From Paraescarpia echinospica (lineage: Eukaryota; Annelida; Polychaeta; Sabellida; Siboglinidae), in assembly GCA_020002185.1 (NCBI GenBank), contig CM034542.1, positions 54,777,858-54,841,857 of the forward strand: DNA of 64,000 bases, written 5' to 3'. The position numbers were made by a program, and so were the translations under genes. The notes below the pieces were generated by a model that saw only the letters and a list, made by a program, of their open reading frames with translations, ran no database searches and was not told where the DNA came from. Shown here one piece after another: positions 10,888 to 25,800 of this stretch. Numbering within the stretch: position 1 is the stretch's first letter; each line of letters begins with the position of its first letter.

Positions 10888-13800
10888 GTAGGTGTTGTAA
10901 CCTGTTGGAGGGGCATCAGAAGCGCTTTAGTTTTAGACTAAACTGAATTTAGGTGATAATGGTGGCCAGTGACAATGTATGATTGATATCATGATAATGT
11001 ATTATTTAATTATATAAAGTTCTGAGTTTACCTTAACATTTTCTGCTTGTACTAGCAGTAATGAACAAGGCAGTAGTTACAACTGTGGTGGTGTTGGAAC
11101 AACTAAATAACTGACAAGTTACAATAACAACAATGTCAACAACAACAACATTGGCAGACAACAACATTGTCAAAAAGCAACAATTACAATGGCCACCTTA
11201 TAGACGTTGTAGTGTCATGGTTGTTCAGTGACATTGTATTGTCATGACTCATGGTGGTTTAGTCATTAGTGATGCTGGTTTGGGGAGTTTGTGGTGTCAG
11301 AAATCTGTAGTGTCATGGTTGTTTAGTGACGCTAATGTCATGGTGGTTCAGTGGTATTGTAGTGTCATGGTAGTTTAGTGTCATTATAGTGTCATAGTGG
11401 TATTGTAGTGTCATGGTTGTTTAGTGGGTGAACTGTTTAGGAATATTGTAGTGTCATAGTGGTGTAGTATCATTGTAGTGTTGTGGTGATTCAGTGACTT
11501 TATAATCATTAGTGTCATTGTGGTTAAATAATCAATAGTGCCATTCTGGTTCAGTGACACTGGAATCATGAACCACTGGTTTAGTGACACTGTACATAAA
11601 ACCAAGGTTCAGTGACAGCATTGTGGTCATTCAGTGGTATAACATTAATTCCTGACCAGTGACTAGGGTTGTACATACCCACTACCCACCCCTCAGTCAT
11701 TTCAGTACAAAACAGCAGGGCAAACACCCCTATTCAGGTAACCCTCTAATAAAAACTAATTCGTGGGAACTATGTTTTTCGGTGACATGTGTAATTATTA
11801 GTAATTGCATTACAACTATAATTAACCTGCCTGGTCCTAAACTGATAATCAGCCTTTACTGTTCAATAATCACCCCTGTTGTGTTGGAATGAAGGGTGGG
11901 ATAAAAAATGAATTTGCTGCTGACTTCAGGCCCACCACAACAATTACCATCATGACAATAGGCACAACCGTCATCTCCATTGTTGTGTTTTTTACCATGT
12001 GACAGGTCTACTGCTTAAAATCTTGCCCCATTGTTAAAAGACCCCGTTTCACATGCCAAGGAATCCATCTCACCACCTTCACCTCCACAGTTGAGGGTGG
12101 GAGTTACCCCTTATGCATATTCATGTAAAACTACCAGGCTATAGTTATATACACATTGTCACTTGACTTGAAAAACCAAAGGCGTCTTACTACAAATTGT
12201 GCATTTTATGCGGTGTCTCTGTGAATCGTGATTAAAATATGGTTTAACGTTATATATTTATGTGCAGTGTTTGCTTGCTTTATGATGTCCCATCTACGTG
12301 TATACGTTTGCCACACCACATATCATGTTGCTGTTGCACAACGTTGTATTTCACACATCCTGAAACAACTAAATTACCTCCCACACAAACTCACATATGT
12401 GTACATTCCATATCCACACTTTGCAGACACATATCATGTTGCTGTTGCACAACGTTGTATTTCACACATCCTGAAACAACTAAATTACCTCCCACACAAA
12501 CTCACATATGTGTACATTCCATATCCACTCTTTGCAGACTGTAACATGGTCACATGACACATTACATCACAACTTTTCGTGCTGTTATCAAAACCAAGAA
12601 TGCCACTTAGATTACGCCATAGATTATATTCCAACATCATGACTAATCAGAGGAGATTTAGACTTGAGGACCAGTGTTTTATTAGTGGCCATCTGGTGCA
12701 CGATGTCTTAAAATCTATATTTAATTACTGTTAATACTAACTGTCACTCCCTTGGACCATTTGATGCACTGAGGTCCTCTCGCTTCACAGATGTGTCCAG
12801 TCACTCCCTTGGACCATTTGATGCACTGAGGTCCACTCGCTTCATAGATGTGTCCAGTCACTCCCTTGGACCATTTGATGCACTGAGGTCCTCTCGCCTC
12901 ACAGATGTGTCCAGTCACTCCCTTGGACCATTTGATGCACTGAGGTCCACTCGCTTCATAGATGTGTCCAGTCACTCCCTTGGACCATTTGATGCACTGA
13001 GGTCCACTCGCTTCATAGATGTGTCCAGTCACTCCCTTGGACCATTTGATGCACTGAGGTCCACTCGCTTCATAGACGTGTCCAGTCACTCCCTTGGACC
13101 ATTTGATGCACTGAGGTCCACTCGCTTCATAGATGTGTCCAGTCACTCCCTTGGACCATTTGATGCACTGAAGTCCGCTCGCCTCACAGATGTGTCCAGT
13201 CACTCCCTTGGACCATTTACAACTCAACTACAAATTAGCAGCATATTTCAAAACACAATTGTTTTTTATTATGCTATCCTTTTTTGGAAGGCCTTTCTCC
13301 TATTTGAGAGAATTGACTGGTGTTCAGTTGACGCCAGTGTAAATAAATGTTTTGTTGACAAATCATGCTGGTATTTATAGCTATTTATAATTTTTGACTA
13401 ATTTGCTTTTTAAAAACGTATACATTATTTCTATACCTATTTTGGTGTACCGGTTTATGGGTTTCACCTGAAATAAATGTATTTGTAAGGCAAGCAGGAA
13501 AATGGTTTGTTGTAATGTAAGTCAAGAACCAGCTTCGACACAGTCTGACTGATGACGCAGGAACTTTAGTCAATTTAACAACGGAACCACAGAAAGCTCT
13601 AATGCTGCCCTGATGCAGGATGTTGTATTAAGTCAAAAAACTGTTTACCGTGAGCTGCCTATTTCCTGCTTGCCTGCTGTATCGGATGTTATTGTGTAGT
13701 TAGATATGGCTACAGTCCAGCAGCTATATTAAGAAATATTGCTGGGATTCTTGCAGTTTGTTCTTCTGTATATTCTTACACGGGGTGGGAAGGGGGGGGG

Positions 13801-16800
13801 GGCACATCATAACAGTCAACCTGTGTCTATCTTTCTATCTGGGGCACACAAGAATTAACTAACTAAAGTTTAAAAGTAGAAAGACTGTTAAGTTTTTGCT
13901 TACTATAAGTTCATATATACAGTGACATACACGCGCATGCACATTTATAAATAGATGTGTACATGCATGCACACACACACGCATAAACACACATACACAC
14001 ACAATTTGTATACATGGATGCATACATGGCATTTGCACACACAGTTAAATGTTTATGTTTAACAAACATGCATTCATCAATGACCAGATGTGCTCACAAC
14101 ACACAAGGAAATATACATGGAAACAAGTACATATATATATATATATATGTACTTGTTTCCATGTATATTTCCTTGTACAACACAATTTGTCTGTTCAAGA
14201 CGAACCACAATTCTCCAGATGAAAATTAATTTCAGACACTACATGTACAGGTAGATGTACAGAAATACACACCAAAATCATATGTATATATATATATGAT
14301 TTTTATGTGTATGTATTTCTGTACATCTACCAGTAATGCATGCATGGATGCATACATGCAAGCATGGATGTAGCTAAGTTGGGCTGGTAACAATAGCATC
14401 CTACAAAGAGAAATGACTCCCAGTGTTATGTCAGAATCTCCTCCCTCACTCTGCAGCTTGCTAATCTGCAACACATGGATGTGCGTGGCCCCATATGCCA
14501 TACTAGATTACTTCAGAATGGCAGCTTACCTGGTAGTAGTTCTTTTTATTAATACAAACACTGTTCTGTTTTCAACATGAAATTGAAAAAACCAAGAATA
14601 TGAGTGATCTTGAGATGTGATCGTAGATTACACTGATGTCTGTTAATTAAGGCAGGTTCCCCAATTCATGGGGTGAAGCACAGAGGATCTGTCTTGTACT
14701 GTGATGTAGTCCCAGGGAGTTCTTCACAAACCATGTAAACTTGTTTTAGAACACAAAGCTGGAGGCCTCAGCTAGAAGGCAGACATTGTTAGGCCTACAC
14801 ATAAGACAGAACTCCTGTTGAACCATAATATTGATTAGAAAAAAAACCACATTGAAACATTATCAACAAATATGTACTTTAGTTAAACGTGATCAGCAGA
14901 TTTGTACTAAATGAGTAAATACCAATAAAAAGAGTAAATAACGTTAATATTAATTAAGTACTGCCAAATAAGGTCATTTATAGAAATCATATTTGTGCTG
15001 AAGTAACTAAACCTAGATTTCTAGCATGTGCGATTTGTAAGTTTGGGTACACGTGACATGTTGGGTGTAAGGTCTGACAACGATTGACCTGTCCTTCTTG
15101 GATGGGTGAGCCACAGTCTGTCATCTAATCTGAGGGAAGGGAGGAGAGACGTTGGATGGAAGGAGGAACCTTGTCCTTATGTGTCCTCAGAGGGGAGAAC
15201 TAAGGACTAATATGTAAGAAGAACCTACACGTCTTTACCTGTCCTCAGAAGGGGTGCTAAGGAGAGTTGCAAAGGACTGGAATGGATACATGACATTACA
15301 AAGGACGGTGTGGGTGTTGAGAAGGTCTTTGTCTGTGCTGTCCTGGAGAACTGGTGTGGTTGGCTTGTGAAGCCAGTGTTAATGAGCCTGACACCTGGCC
15401 CTGGCTACCCTGGAGAGAACACCCCTTGAAGCACATTCTTGGCTGTGTTACCACCCCACCTTCCTGAGACTGTCACTGAATGGATGGCCCCCTGGGCCTG
15501 TTACCTGTTGATCTTAATCATAACATGTAATCTAACACTGGACCACAGGTGATTGCACGTTGATGGTAATATGTGACAGTTGTAACACACGCTTTGTTTG
15601 GGGTGCACCCTGGACTGCGTACCCCAGTTGTGGTGTTAAGATGGCAACATTACTTGGAAGGTGTCCCTCCGTCTGTCAAGATACCCTCCCTATTATCTAT
15701 CTACCACTGTATACTGACTCAGGCATGTGCAATTATATTAAAGCACAAATCAAGAGCTTAATTATAGCCTGTCATGTGTACCAGATATGTGTCAATTTAG
15801 ATAAGATGAAGTTACGAATTACTGTCTCCTTTATCATCTGTCCTGGAGGACACCTTGACAATTAAGTGCTAAGTGGTCATAAAATGTCCACTTGGTCACA
15901 CAACCCTTCACATTTACCACTGCAACAACCGTTTTATGTCCGCAGCAGTAAAACCCAGTATAACTTTTAACATCGCTCCTGCGAGAAGAAGTATGTCAGG
16001 TATAAGTATGTTAGGTATAAGTATGTCAGGTATAAGTATGTCAGGTATAAGTATGTCAGGTATAAGTATGTCAGGTATAAGTATGTCAGGTATAGTATGT
16101 CAGGTATGTTGTGTAACTTATGTACAGGCATTTCAAGTACAAAACCCGATTCTCAGAATCCCACGGTGAGTGTTTTTTAGATGATTGCGACAACAACAGC
16201 AGCAACAACAACAGTGATGTCAAATCAGTCAAATGGAAGACACGCTCGGTGGATAGCTTTGATTTTTTTCGCCTCCATAATACTTGATAAAACTGTAGAA
16301 CATGTACTTTAAATTTTTATAATAATAAATAACTTCTTAAGCGCCAATATCCTCAGACAATCCGAGCTCAGTGGCGCACCAAAACCAAAGGATTAAGCAT
16401 TCTTGTACTCGTGTGCTAGGCGAAATTCGTCAACAAATGGATGGATGTGCTAGGAAGCTAGGGAGGATAGGCGATATTGAAAAGATAGGTTTTGAGGTGA
16501 CGTGTTTTGTATGCAGTCATCAATTGGCGCTTGAGGACGTTTTATAAAATGCACATGACGTCACCACATATTGAGAATGGGAGTGACCATACGTGTGCCT
16601 AGCATAGCCAGCTTTGTCTACTTTAGTTACATAACATTATGGTTGTTACATATCTTGTAGTAGTGTGCATAATTCTTGTCATAATTCCAAGAAAACTTGT
16701 GTCAATAACGTATGACTGAAAACATGTAAAGAGCCATTACAAGTAAGTTTAGTGCCTGTTTGTCTTGAGCACTGCAGTCACATTGCTTGTGCTCTCGAGA

Positions 16801-19800
16801 TCATGTGGCACACAGTAACACCCAGAGAATCACTGAATAAACAGATCAAGTAGTCACATGCAACAATTTATGGACATTTCTGTGTATGACTCAGTAATTT
16901 AGTAAATGTTTGTTCTGAGATGTTTTGATGTACACTTGAAAATACATTCACACAACATTAGTTGCTGTTTTCCTTCAATTCGTAAGTGTGTGAAATCTTG
17001 CTGATGCATGGGTGAATCCATTCAGTGGTGTACGTGTCGGTTATGACCTCATCATTTCACAAATTTTTACTTTGATGACATGTTTGTTTGGGCTATGTGT
17101 TTATACAACAGCGAGTCTAATTTAACATTGTTATTAAGTTTGATGTTATATGGGGTTGACATTTACCGTCTTGTTATGAAGTGAAACATGCACAATTTGT
17201 ACATGTGTCGGTTTGTGCATTAAACTACATATATGCACAACATTGTTGGATGTGAATGTTATTTGTGGCAATAGACACTTACAGAAAAACTTCTGTAAGG
17301 GTCTACGGCATTAGGTCACATGACATTTGTGTTGTAATCGTGATGTAATTGTGTGTGTCTGAAATTAATTTTCGTCTGGAGAATTGTGGTTCGTCTTGAA
17401 GAGACAAACTGTTACCCATTAATGGCATTCGGTGACCAGTACTAAACAGACAACTTTCACTAGTCGTAATAAACAAGGTGATCACTGCTGGTTAACAGCA
17501 TAAACCTTGGCCCGGTAGAACTGTTATTAGTCACACTACAGTAACCAGCCAGGCTTACACCCAATAACAGCCAAACAAAGGTCTTGTCAGGTCAAACAGT
17601 TTTGTAGGTGCAGGAACTTTCCTTTTAGTTATGTAATCGTTAGATGACAAACAAATTACAGCCTATATATGTGTAACGTCTGATGTACATGTATATGAAA
17701 CAAGGAGACACAAACACAGTATTATCTTACTATTAAAACATTGTGCACTTTATTAAATACTGTGATATATTTGAGTTGATATACTGGTAGTGCCAGATCA
17801 AAAATTGTTTGTGATGCTTCACAGCAAATCTAAAAAGGTTAGACCTACAATAATATATAAAATTTCAAATTACATTTTACGGTATTGCTAACTAACATGA
17901 ATAAGATTTCAGAACATATTTTTGTATTCCTTACAAGTGTTACATTGTGATGACAGTGACTGATGGTGGATGTTTGTTTCAGAGTACGGGTGACTCGTTG
18001 GATGAGGATGAGAAAGGGGAGGCAGAGACGCGGCGTAACACAAGTTACAATGAGGTGATAGACGCAGACAACCCTCAGACACCAGAAGAGGTAGGACGGA
18101 GACCACAGTCCCTTGCCATCAGGCCTTTATGCACGATCACGTTTTACCAATCCAAAAATGTCCCGGTAGATACGCATGTCCACACATGCACACATACAAT
18201 CGTGTCCAAACATGCAGATATGTACATAAATACGTATACAATAATACATGCACACGCAAGTGTGGCACATATTTAGCATATATAAATAACAGTGAGAGTC
18301 AATAATACATGCACACGCAAGTGTGGCACATATTTAACATATATAAATAACAGTGAGAGTCAATAATACATGCACACGCAAGTGTGGCACATATTTAACA
18401 TATATAAATAACAGTGAGAGTCAATAATACATGTAACATATATAAATAACAGTGAGAGTCAATACATGCACAAGTGTGGCACATATTTAACATATATAAA
18501 TAACAGTGAGAGTCAATAATACATGCACACGCAAGTGTGGCACATATAAATTGAACATACATATAAATTTAACAGTGAGAGTCAATAATACATGCACACG
18601 CAAGTGTGGCACATATTTAACATATATAAATAACAGTGAGAGTCAATAATACATGCACACGCAAGTGTGGCACATATTTAACATATATAAATAACAGTGA
18701 GAGTCAATAATACATGCACACGCAAGTGTGGCACATATTTAACATATATAAATAACAGTGAGAGTCAATAATACATGCACACGCAAGTGTGGCACATTTA
18801 ACATATATAAATAACAGTGAGAGTCAATAATACATGCACACGCAAGTGTGGCACATATTTAACATATATAAATAACAGTGAGAATCAATAATACATGCAT
18901 ACGCAAGTGTGGCACATATTTAACTTATATAAATAACAGTGAGAGTCAATAATACATGCACACGCAGGTGTGGCACATATTTAACATATATAAATAACAG
19001 TGAGAGTCAATAATACATGCATACGCAAGTGTGGCACATATTTAACATATATAAATAACAGTGAGAGTCAATAATACATGCATATCAAATGTGGCACATA
19101 TTTAACATATATATAAATAACAGTGAGAGTCAATAATACATGCAAACGCAAGTGTGGCACATATTTAACATATATAAATAACAGTGAGAGTCAATAATAC
19201 ATGCACATGCAAGTGTGGCACATATTTAACATATATAAATAACAGTGAGAGTCAATAATACATGCATATCAAATGTGGCACACATTTAACATATATATAT
19301 AAATAACAGTGAGAGTCAATAATACATGCAAACGCAAATGTGGCACATATTTAACATATATATAAATAACAGTGAGAGTCAATAATACATGCAAACGCAA
19401 GTGTGGCACATATTTAACATATATATAAATAACAGTGAGAGTCAATAATACATGGACACTCAGGTGTGGCACATATTTAACATATATATAAATAACACTG
19501 AGAGTCAATAATACATGCACACGCAAGTGTGGCACATATTTAACATACATAAATAACAGTGACAGTCAATAGTACATGCAAACGCAATTGTGGCATATAT
19601 TTAACATATATATAAATAACGGTGAGAGTCAATAATACATGCACACGCAAGTGTGGCACATATTTAACATATAAATAACAGTGAGAGTCAATAATACATG
19701 CACACGCAAGTGTGGCACATATTTAACATATATAAATAACAGTGAGAGTCAATAATACATGCACACGCAAGTGTGGCACATATTTAACATATATAAATAA

Positions 19801-22800
19801 CAGTGAGAGTCAATAATACATGCACACGCAATAACATATATATAAATAACAGTGAGAGTCAATAATACATGGACACTCAGGTGTGGCACATATTTAACAT
19901 ATATATAAATAACACTGAGAGTCAATAATACATGCACACGCAAGTGTGGCACATATTTAACATACATAAATAACAGTGACAGTCAATAGTACATGCAAAC
20001 GCAATTGTGGCACATATTTAACATATATATAAATAACGGTGAGAGTCAATAATACATGCACACGCAAGTATGGCACATATTTAACATATATAAATAACAG
20101 TGAGTCAATAATACATGCACACGCAAGTGTGGCACATATTTAACATATATAAATAACAGTGAGTCAATAATACATGCACACTCAAGTGTGGCACATATTT
20201 AACATACATAAATAACAGTGACAGTCAATAGTACATGCAAACGCAATTGTGGCACATATTTAACATATATATAAATAACAGTGAGAGTCAATAATACATG
20301 CACACGCAAGTATGGCACATATTTAACATATATAAATAACAGTGAGTCAATAATACATGCACACGCAAGTGTGGCACATATTTAACATATATAAATAACA
20401 GTGAGTCAATAATACATGCACACTCAAGTGTGGCACATATTTAACATATATAAATAACAGTGAGAGTCAATAATACATGCACACTCAAGTGTGGCACATA
20501 TTTAACATATATATATAAATAACAGTGAGAGTCAATAATACATGCACACACAAATGTGGCACATATTTAACATATATAAATAACAGTGAGAGTCAATAAT
20601 ACATGCATATCAAATGTGGCACATATTTAACATATATATATATATATATATATAAATAACAGTGAGAGTCAATAATACATGCATATCAAATGTGGCACAT
20701 ATTTAACATATATATATATATATAAATAACAGTGAGAGTCAATAATACATGCACACACAAGTGTGGCACATATTTAACATATATATATAAATAACAGTGA
20801 GAGTCAATAATACATGCACACACAAGTGTGGCATGTATTTTTAACAGTGAGAGTCAATAATATATTAAGGTTTTTTCACCCATCCAACCTCAAATTTCCA
20901 CCCTTCCAAAATGAACTCGGCCTGTCCAAAAGATGGGTGGATGGGTCTGTAGATAAAGCCAAGTTTGCCACAGGTTGGCATGGAGCATTTCCTGAGCCAC
21001 GTGGGAATGTTCTCTGACACTTTTTAACATCAGCAGCATGTTAAATATCAATTACATGCCACTGCATTGGAATTGATGATAAAAGAAACTGAAAGCGACA
21101 TACAGCCGTAGCATCATACCTCCAAATCATAATACCCATCAATCCTGTCTCAGGCAGAAATGTTGAAATCTGGCCCAGTAGCCAATGAACTAATATGTGA
21201 ACAATGACTGGTTGCCATTGTGCGAAGGATCCAGTGCATAGCTCAGCAAGGCCCGATGGTGGAGCTTTGACATATCACTGCCGAGTATCTGGAATAATAC
21301 AACCATATTGGCTGCATCAGATTAGCAACATTTAGCAATGTGTTGAATCTATTCTGATGTGCTTCCTGTAAGCAATTTTTGATCGTGTTCTGTGGTTACT
21401 GATTTGTCAGGTTGAATAAATAAAGAGTTCCTGCGTTGACACGTCAGCAGCCGCTTAAGCAAGGATCTCTAATCGCCGGCACTTCCTGCGTAGGGCCAGT
21501 AAATATAGCTGTATATGCTACATTTGCTGGTAGCTGTCATGTTCCCATGTGAGTAGACAAACAGTTTGATGGATTACAACATGGCATTGATTGGTTATGG
21601 CCTAGAGCTGTTGTTGAATCACCCCATTGTTTGTCTTCGAGTCTGTCAGTTGTGATCAGGTGTATGTTTGGCGGCGTGGGAATAACGTATGTAACCGTGA
21701 GCATTCAGAGACGTGATGAGACTTCCTTATAGCTATCTCCGACGCACCTCTCAAACGTATCTCACACCGACCATCTGTCTAGACGACACTGCATTTTAAT
21801 ATCAATAGAACAGGTACCGCTACTGTCAGTGGCACATGTCAGCAACTAATCCTGTCATCCGCGCAGTAATTTATACAGCATTGTTGTGCGGCAAGAACAT
21901 TGATGTTATGCTTAGCTGTAGACGCTGACCTGGTTTTTAGAGAAAAAAGTATGTTCTTATATAGTCCGGTGTCCAATCCATATATGACTAATCAAAGGGC
22001 TTTACTTTTTACTCCCTGGCAGACCTGTTTAATTGAACACCATCTCGACTTCTCTAGGAAGCATTCAGCCACGCTGCAATTACTGTGGGAAGACTATTCG
22101 TACACAAATATCCACCACAGTCTGGTCAGGTATTCATTCATCCAGTTGAGTGAACTGAAGTGTTAAGAATAAACGTATGCCAATCACTGACAGAACTGAA
22201 GGGTAACTACCCCTATGATAATTCCTAGCATATTGCACATTTTTAAGGTGTATAGGTGGTATGTAATACTATTTTACTTTACAATTAGAAGCACCAGGAG
22301 AAAACCTTGGAATGTTGCTATTTTCAAGAAATATTAATCCATTGTAAATATTAACGTATACACCAGAGTAGTTATTGCCAAACAGACAAACAGGGAGACA
22401 GCGAATGGGCAGTTCTTGCCTGTGTGTGCAAGCGGAAGCAGGATTGGGGGCCCATGGGAACCCAGCTAAATAAACATGACCCAGGTTTCTAAAGGAGGTA
22501 CTTTTTTGTAGCTTACTCAACAACAACATTGTTAGTCAGTGTTACTAAACATATGCAGGGGGGGGCTTTTTACTTTGTTGGTGATCTGGATTTATTCCTG
22601 GAGTGGCACCCTATGTTTATTCCTGAAGTGGCACCCCATGTTTATTCCTGGAGTGGCACCTTTTTATATATGTAACTAAACATTTTACATGAGTCTAGCA
22701 TCCTAATTATTGTACAGCATAAAACTTCTCATGTTTGTGTGGATGTATTAACGTTTAAATGTTCCATGTGTGCCATTGAGAATTTCCCCGACCAATAAAC

Positions 22801-25800
22801 CGGTTTCATCCCACGCCATCTCACATACTCAACAGTCGTATAAATTTGAGAGCAGACATTTTTCCATTTCGAAAACTTAGCAATGCCAGTGACTACCTAA
22901 CACCTCCTAATGCGCAGGCATTTCAAGAATGCCATGAAAGCTTTTACCACGACGTGTCACCAAGTATGGCTGCCGCTTGGTGGACCCACATTGACACAGC
23001 CAGACCGTTGTGACTGGTTGAATGTGACTGACACAAGATAAAAAGTGACACAGTGTTGTGCAGTGATCCAAGCCAGTTCACTGCTCCGTTCCCTGCCGAA
23101 AATAGCTGGTGTGTTGTGTGTTCTGCAGCTCAGTGTTTTTGCTGAGATGAACACAAAATTGTCGTCCTACAAACACTAGCCTTTTAATTATTCTCTTGTA
23201 TTTTGTCACAATTCCCTCCCCTGCATTCTTTTAGTTGTCATGAAGATATTTTGCAAGATTTGGAATGGATAAGGTCACATGACTAAAGTTGATGGTGGAA
23301 CCTCCTTTCAGCCTGGTCACATTCATAGTGCTGACATCTCTTTCTTGGAAATTACTGGTAGAATTACATCCAGTGTGTTTGCATGGCATTGTTTTTATAA
23401 GGATCAACTAAATATTGCATTTTGGTTCTATTGCTGGTAGAACTTAAGAATCCAATATTGTGGTTTTCATTCCACAGCAGTTAGCTAGAATCAGCTATTG
23501 TTTTGGCTCCACAGTAGTTTGAATAAACAATTGTGGTTTTGATTCTAAAGTAGTTATAATAATGAATTAGTTACTTCAACACCAATTACAATGACTGGTT
23601 TTGTTTCCACACATGTTAGAACACGCTCCAGAGTGCTGACATCTCTACCAAAATGTCAGAATTGTCTCTGCTATTTCATCTGTCTTGTCAGATTGGAAAC
23701 TTGTGATTGCAACTGGTGTCAATCTTTCATTTGAGATACATTTCAGCCTGAGCCGACACATTTCAGTGAAATTGGTGTTAGTGTGAAGCCTTGTGTGCAT
23801 CATTCATCAAGTGACTATGTCGACTCCACACATGGAGTGTGAGTTTATTGGGCGGAGCCATGGACGTGCAGCACATCCCTGTCACATCAACGCGGTTTGT
23901 GGTTTCTCTGGTGTTCCTTACTGTCACCTTCACTGTCACGGGCATGCACACTGATCCATGTTGATGTCACCGTCATAAACTGCACCTGTATGTGTGTGCG
24001 TGCATACGTGCACACACGTATGCATGCATGTCCCCTGGATCTGTCCCTGTGCACTCTGGCATGTCGGTTGGCTTTATGATTCACCCCCATCCCATGTAAG
24101 CCGGGTTCACCAGGGTCTAATATTATAGGGCAGTTAACAAAGGGCTTTTAGAAACTATTTCACTAGCACCCTGTATGGTTGAGTAGGTTGCTGACTCTCT
24201 GTGTTTCTACTGTGAGTATTGCACGCATCAGTTTTATGAAGAGGAAAAGAGTAACAGTTTGCATTTTTTCTGACCTGTCAAAATCATAGAAACTTTAGTT
24301 GTGATAACATTGCGTGTACAGGTAAAAAGTGTCAAATTTTGCCTGTTAGGAAAAATATCATACAATGATTACCTGGACTTTTGCGTGTTATCTACAAATG
24401 TCCATGATTATTGTGCAGTAAAGTCTAGATGTGTCTACATTTTTACAACATCAATTAGATGTTTAAGACAATTCTGAATTACATGTGGCAATTATAATAT
24501 AAACATGCCAGTTAAAAAAAATAGAATACAAAATCAATTTCGAAGTTGTTTACATTATTGTCATCGCCACAAAATACCGGGTAGGTTGACTGGCTGTTTG
24601 TGTCAATGTCAGTCATAGCACACTCGAAATGTACTCACACAATTCCACATCTAAACCACCAATAGTCTTTTTTCACACATTAAAACAATACTTTTACAGT
24701 CCAATCTACTAACAATGGCCATTTTACAACTTGGAAATTCTACCTATTATCATCACAATAACTAAATAGATCGGCTGTTGCCGAAGTTCTAGAAATTGAT
24801 CGCGAATCACTGTCCATTTCCTCACCTAAATAGTAAATAAACTCTACTTTCCAAGCTGGTAAACCACTTTGTTTACATGCCTATCAGTTGCCGGCAACCA
24901 CTTAAATGTGTACAAGTGACGCATTGAAAAATGGAAGAATACACATCAAAGTTTCGGTCAAGTAGCAAGATAAACAAAAGTGTTTACACAAACAGTCATG
25001 ACAGGAACTGAACGAATCTTCGTGGCATCAATGATGTACCATGTGACAGTTAAAAATGACAAAAGACAATGGGTGAATTTGGATAGGTGTTCATGCTAGA
25101 ACTATGCCTGCATGCATATTCTGAAACTTCGAGTACATATGTACCAGTGTGTATTATGGAAAAAAATGGGTTTAACCATAACCTCGGTTTCTCTAGCAAA
25201 TTATGACTGGTCTGCTTTGCATTTTTGGGTATAGCATATCATTTTATCTAGAGACCCATCCACCAATTATTTGGATGGGTAAAGTCTGTTTTTAGATGGG
25301 TAGGAATTTCAATTTGGACAGAGAAATATGAGGTGCAAAAAAACGCTTATTCATTAACTGCTGGTAAAAATTATCCTACACAAAGGCCTGGTACGGCATA
25401 ATGTGCATTTTGTTACCAGTGTCACAGAAATGTGCTGGTGTATTGTGTATTCACATTCTGCAGATACGTCTACTTCAAGCTGTTGTGTAGAGGTCGGTCG
25501 TCCAGGGTCGTTGCATCCCCGTGGTGCTAGTGATTTATGTAGTTCCCTGTCTCTCCATACGTCATGTTTCTGACTCTCCATCCATCCAAATGTCTAGTTG
25601 AAAACTGACCAACAGTCTTGGTCATCCATCAGTTTACTAGTAGCCACCAGTTTATCTTCTTTCAGCATCGCAGTTGCTTATCTACTTCTGACAATTAACA
25701 TCGACTTACTTATCCTCTTCATATTCCAGTTGATGCAGACGAAAATCTTTTTTATGTAGGTGCCAGGATATTGGTAAAATGAAGAACAATTATTATTAGT

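Larger units (their letters stand above)
10888..17982 (+). other. PAWR intron 1 (7.1 kb), repeat-rich
   Basis: GT...AG, with GTTTGTTTCAG at the acceptor. It contains TGTCATGG-rich short-period repeats, 111-bp, 57-bp and 15-bp tandem arrays, and two palindromes, listed separately. No internal gene seen. Confidence 0.8.

Noticed and set aside
12743..13218. CRISPR array
   Set aside because: The repeats are contiguous, without unique spacers; the same holds for the 61-bp and 30-bp arrays.
12721..13380. Opposed open frames with 19-residue repeats
   Set aside because: Product of the 57-bp minisatellite; unit length divisible by three.
14104..14175. Palindrome as a microRNA precursor
   Set aside because: The perfect arms and an (AT)9 core do not look like a microRNA hairpin, which normally has bulges and a loop without self-complementarity; no conservation evidence.
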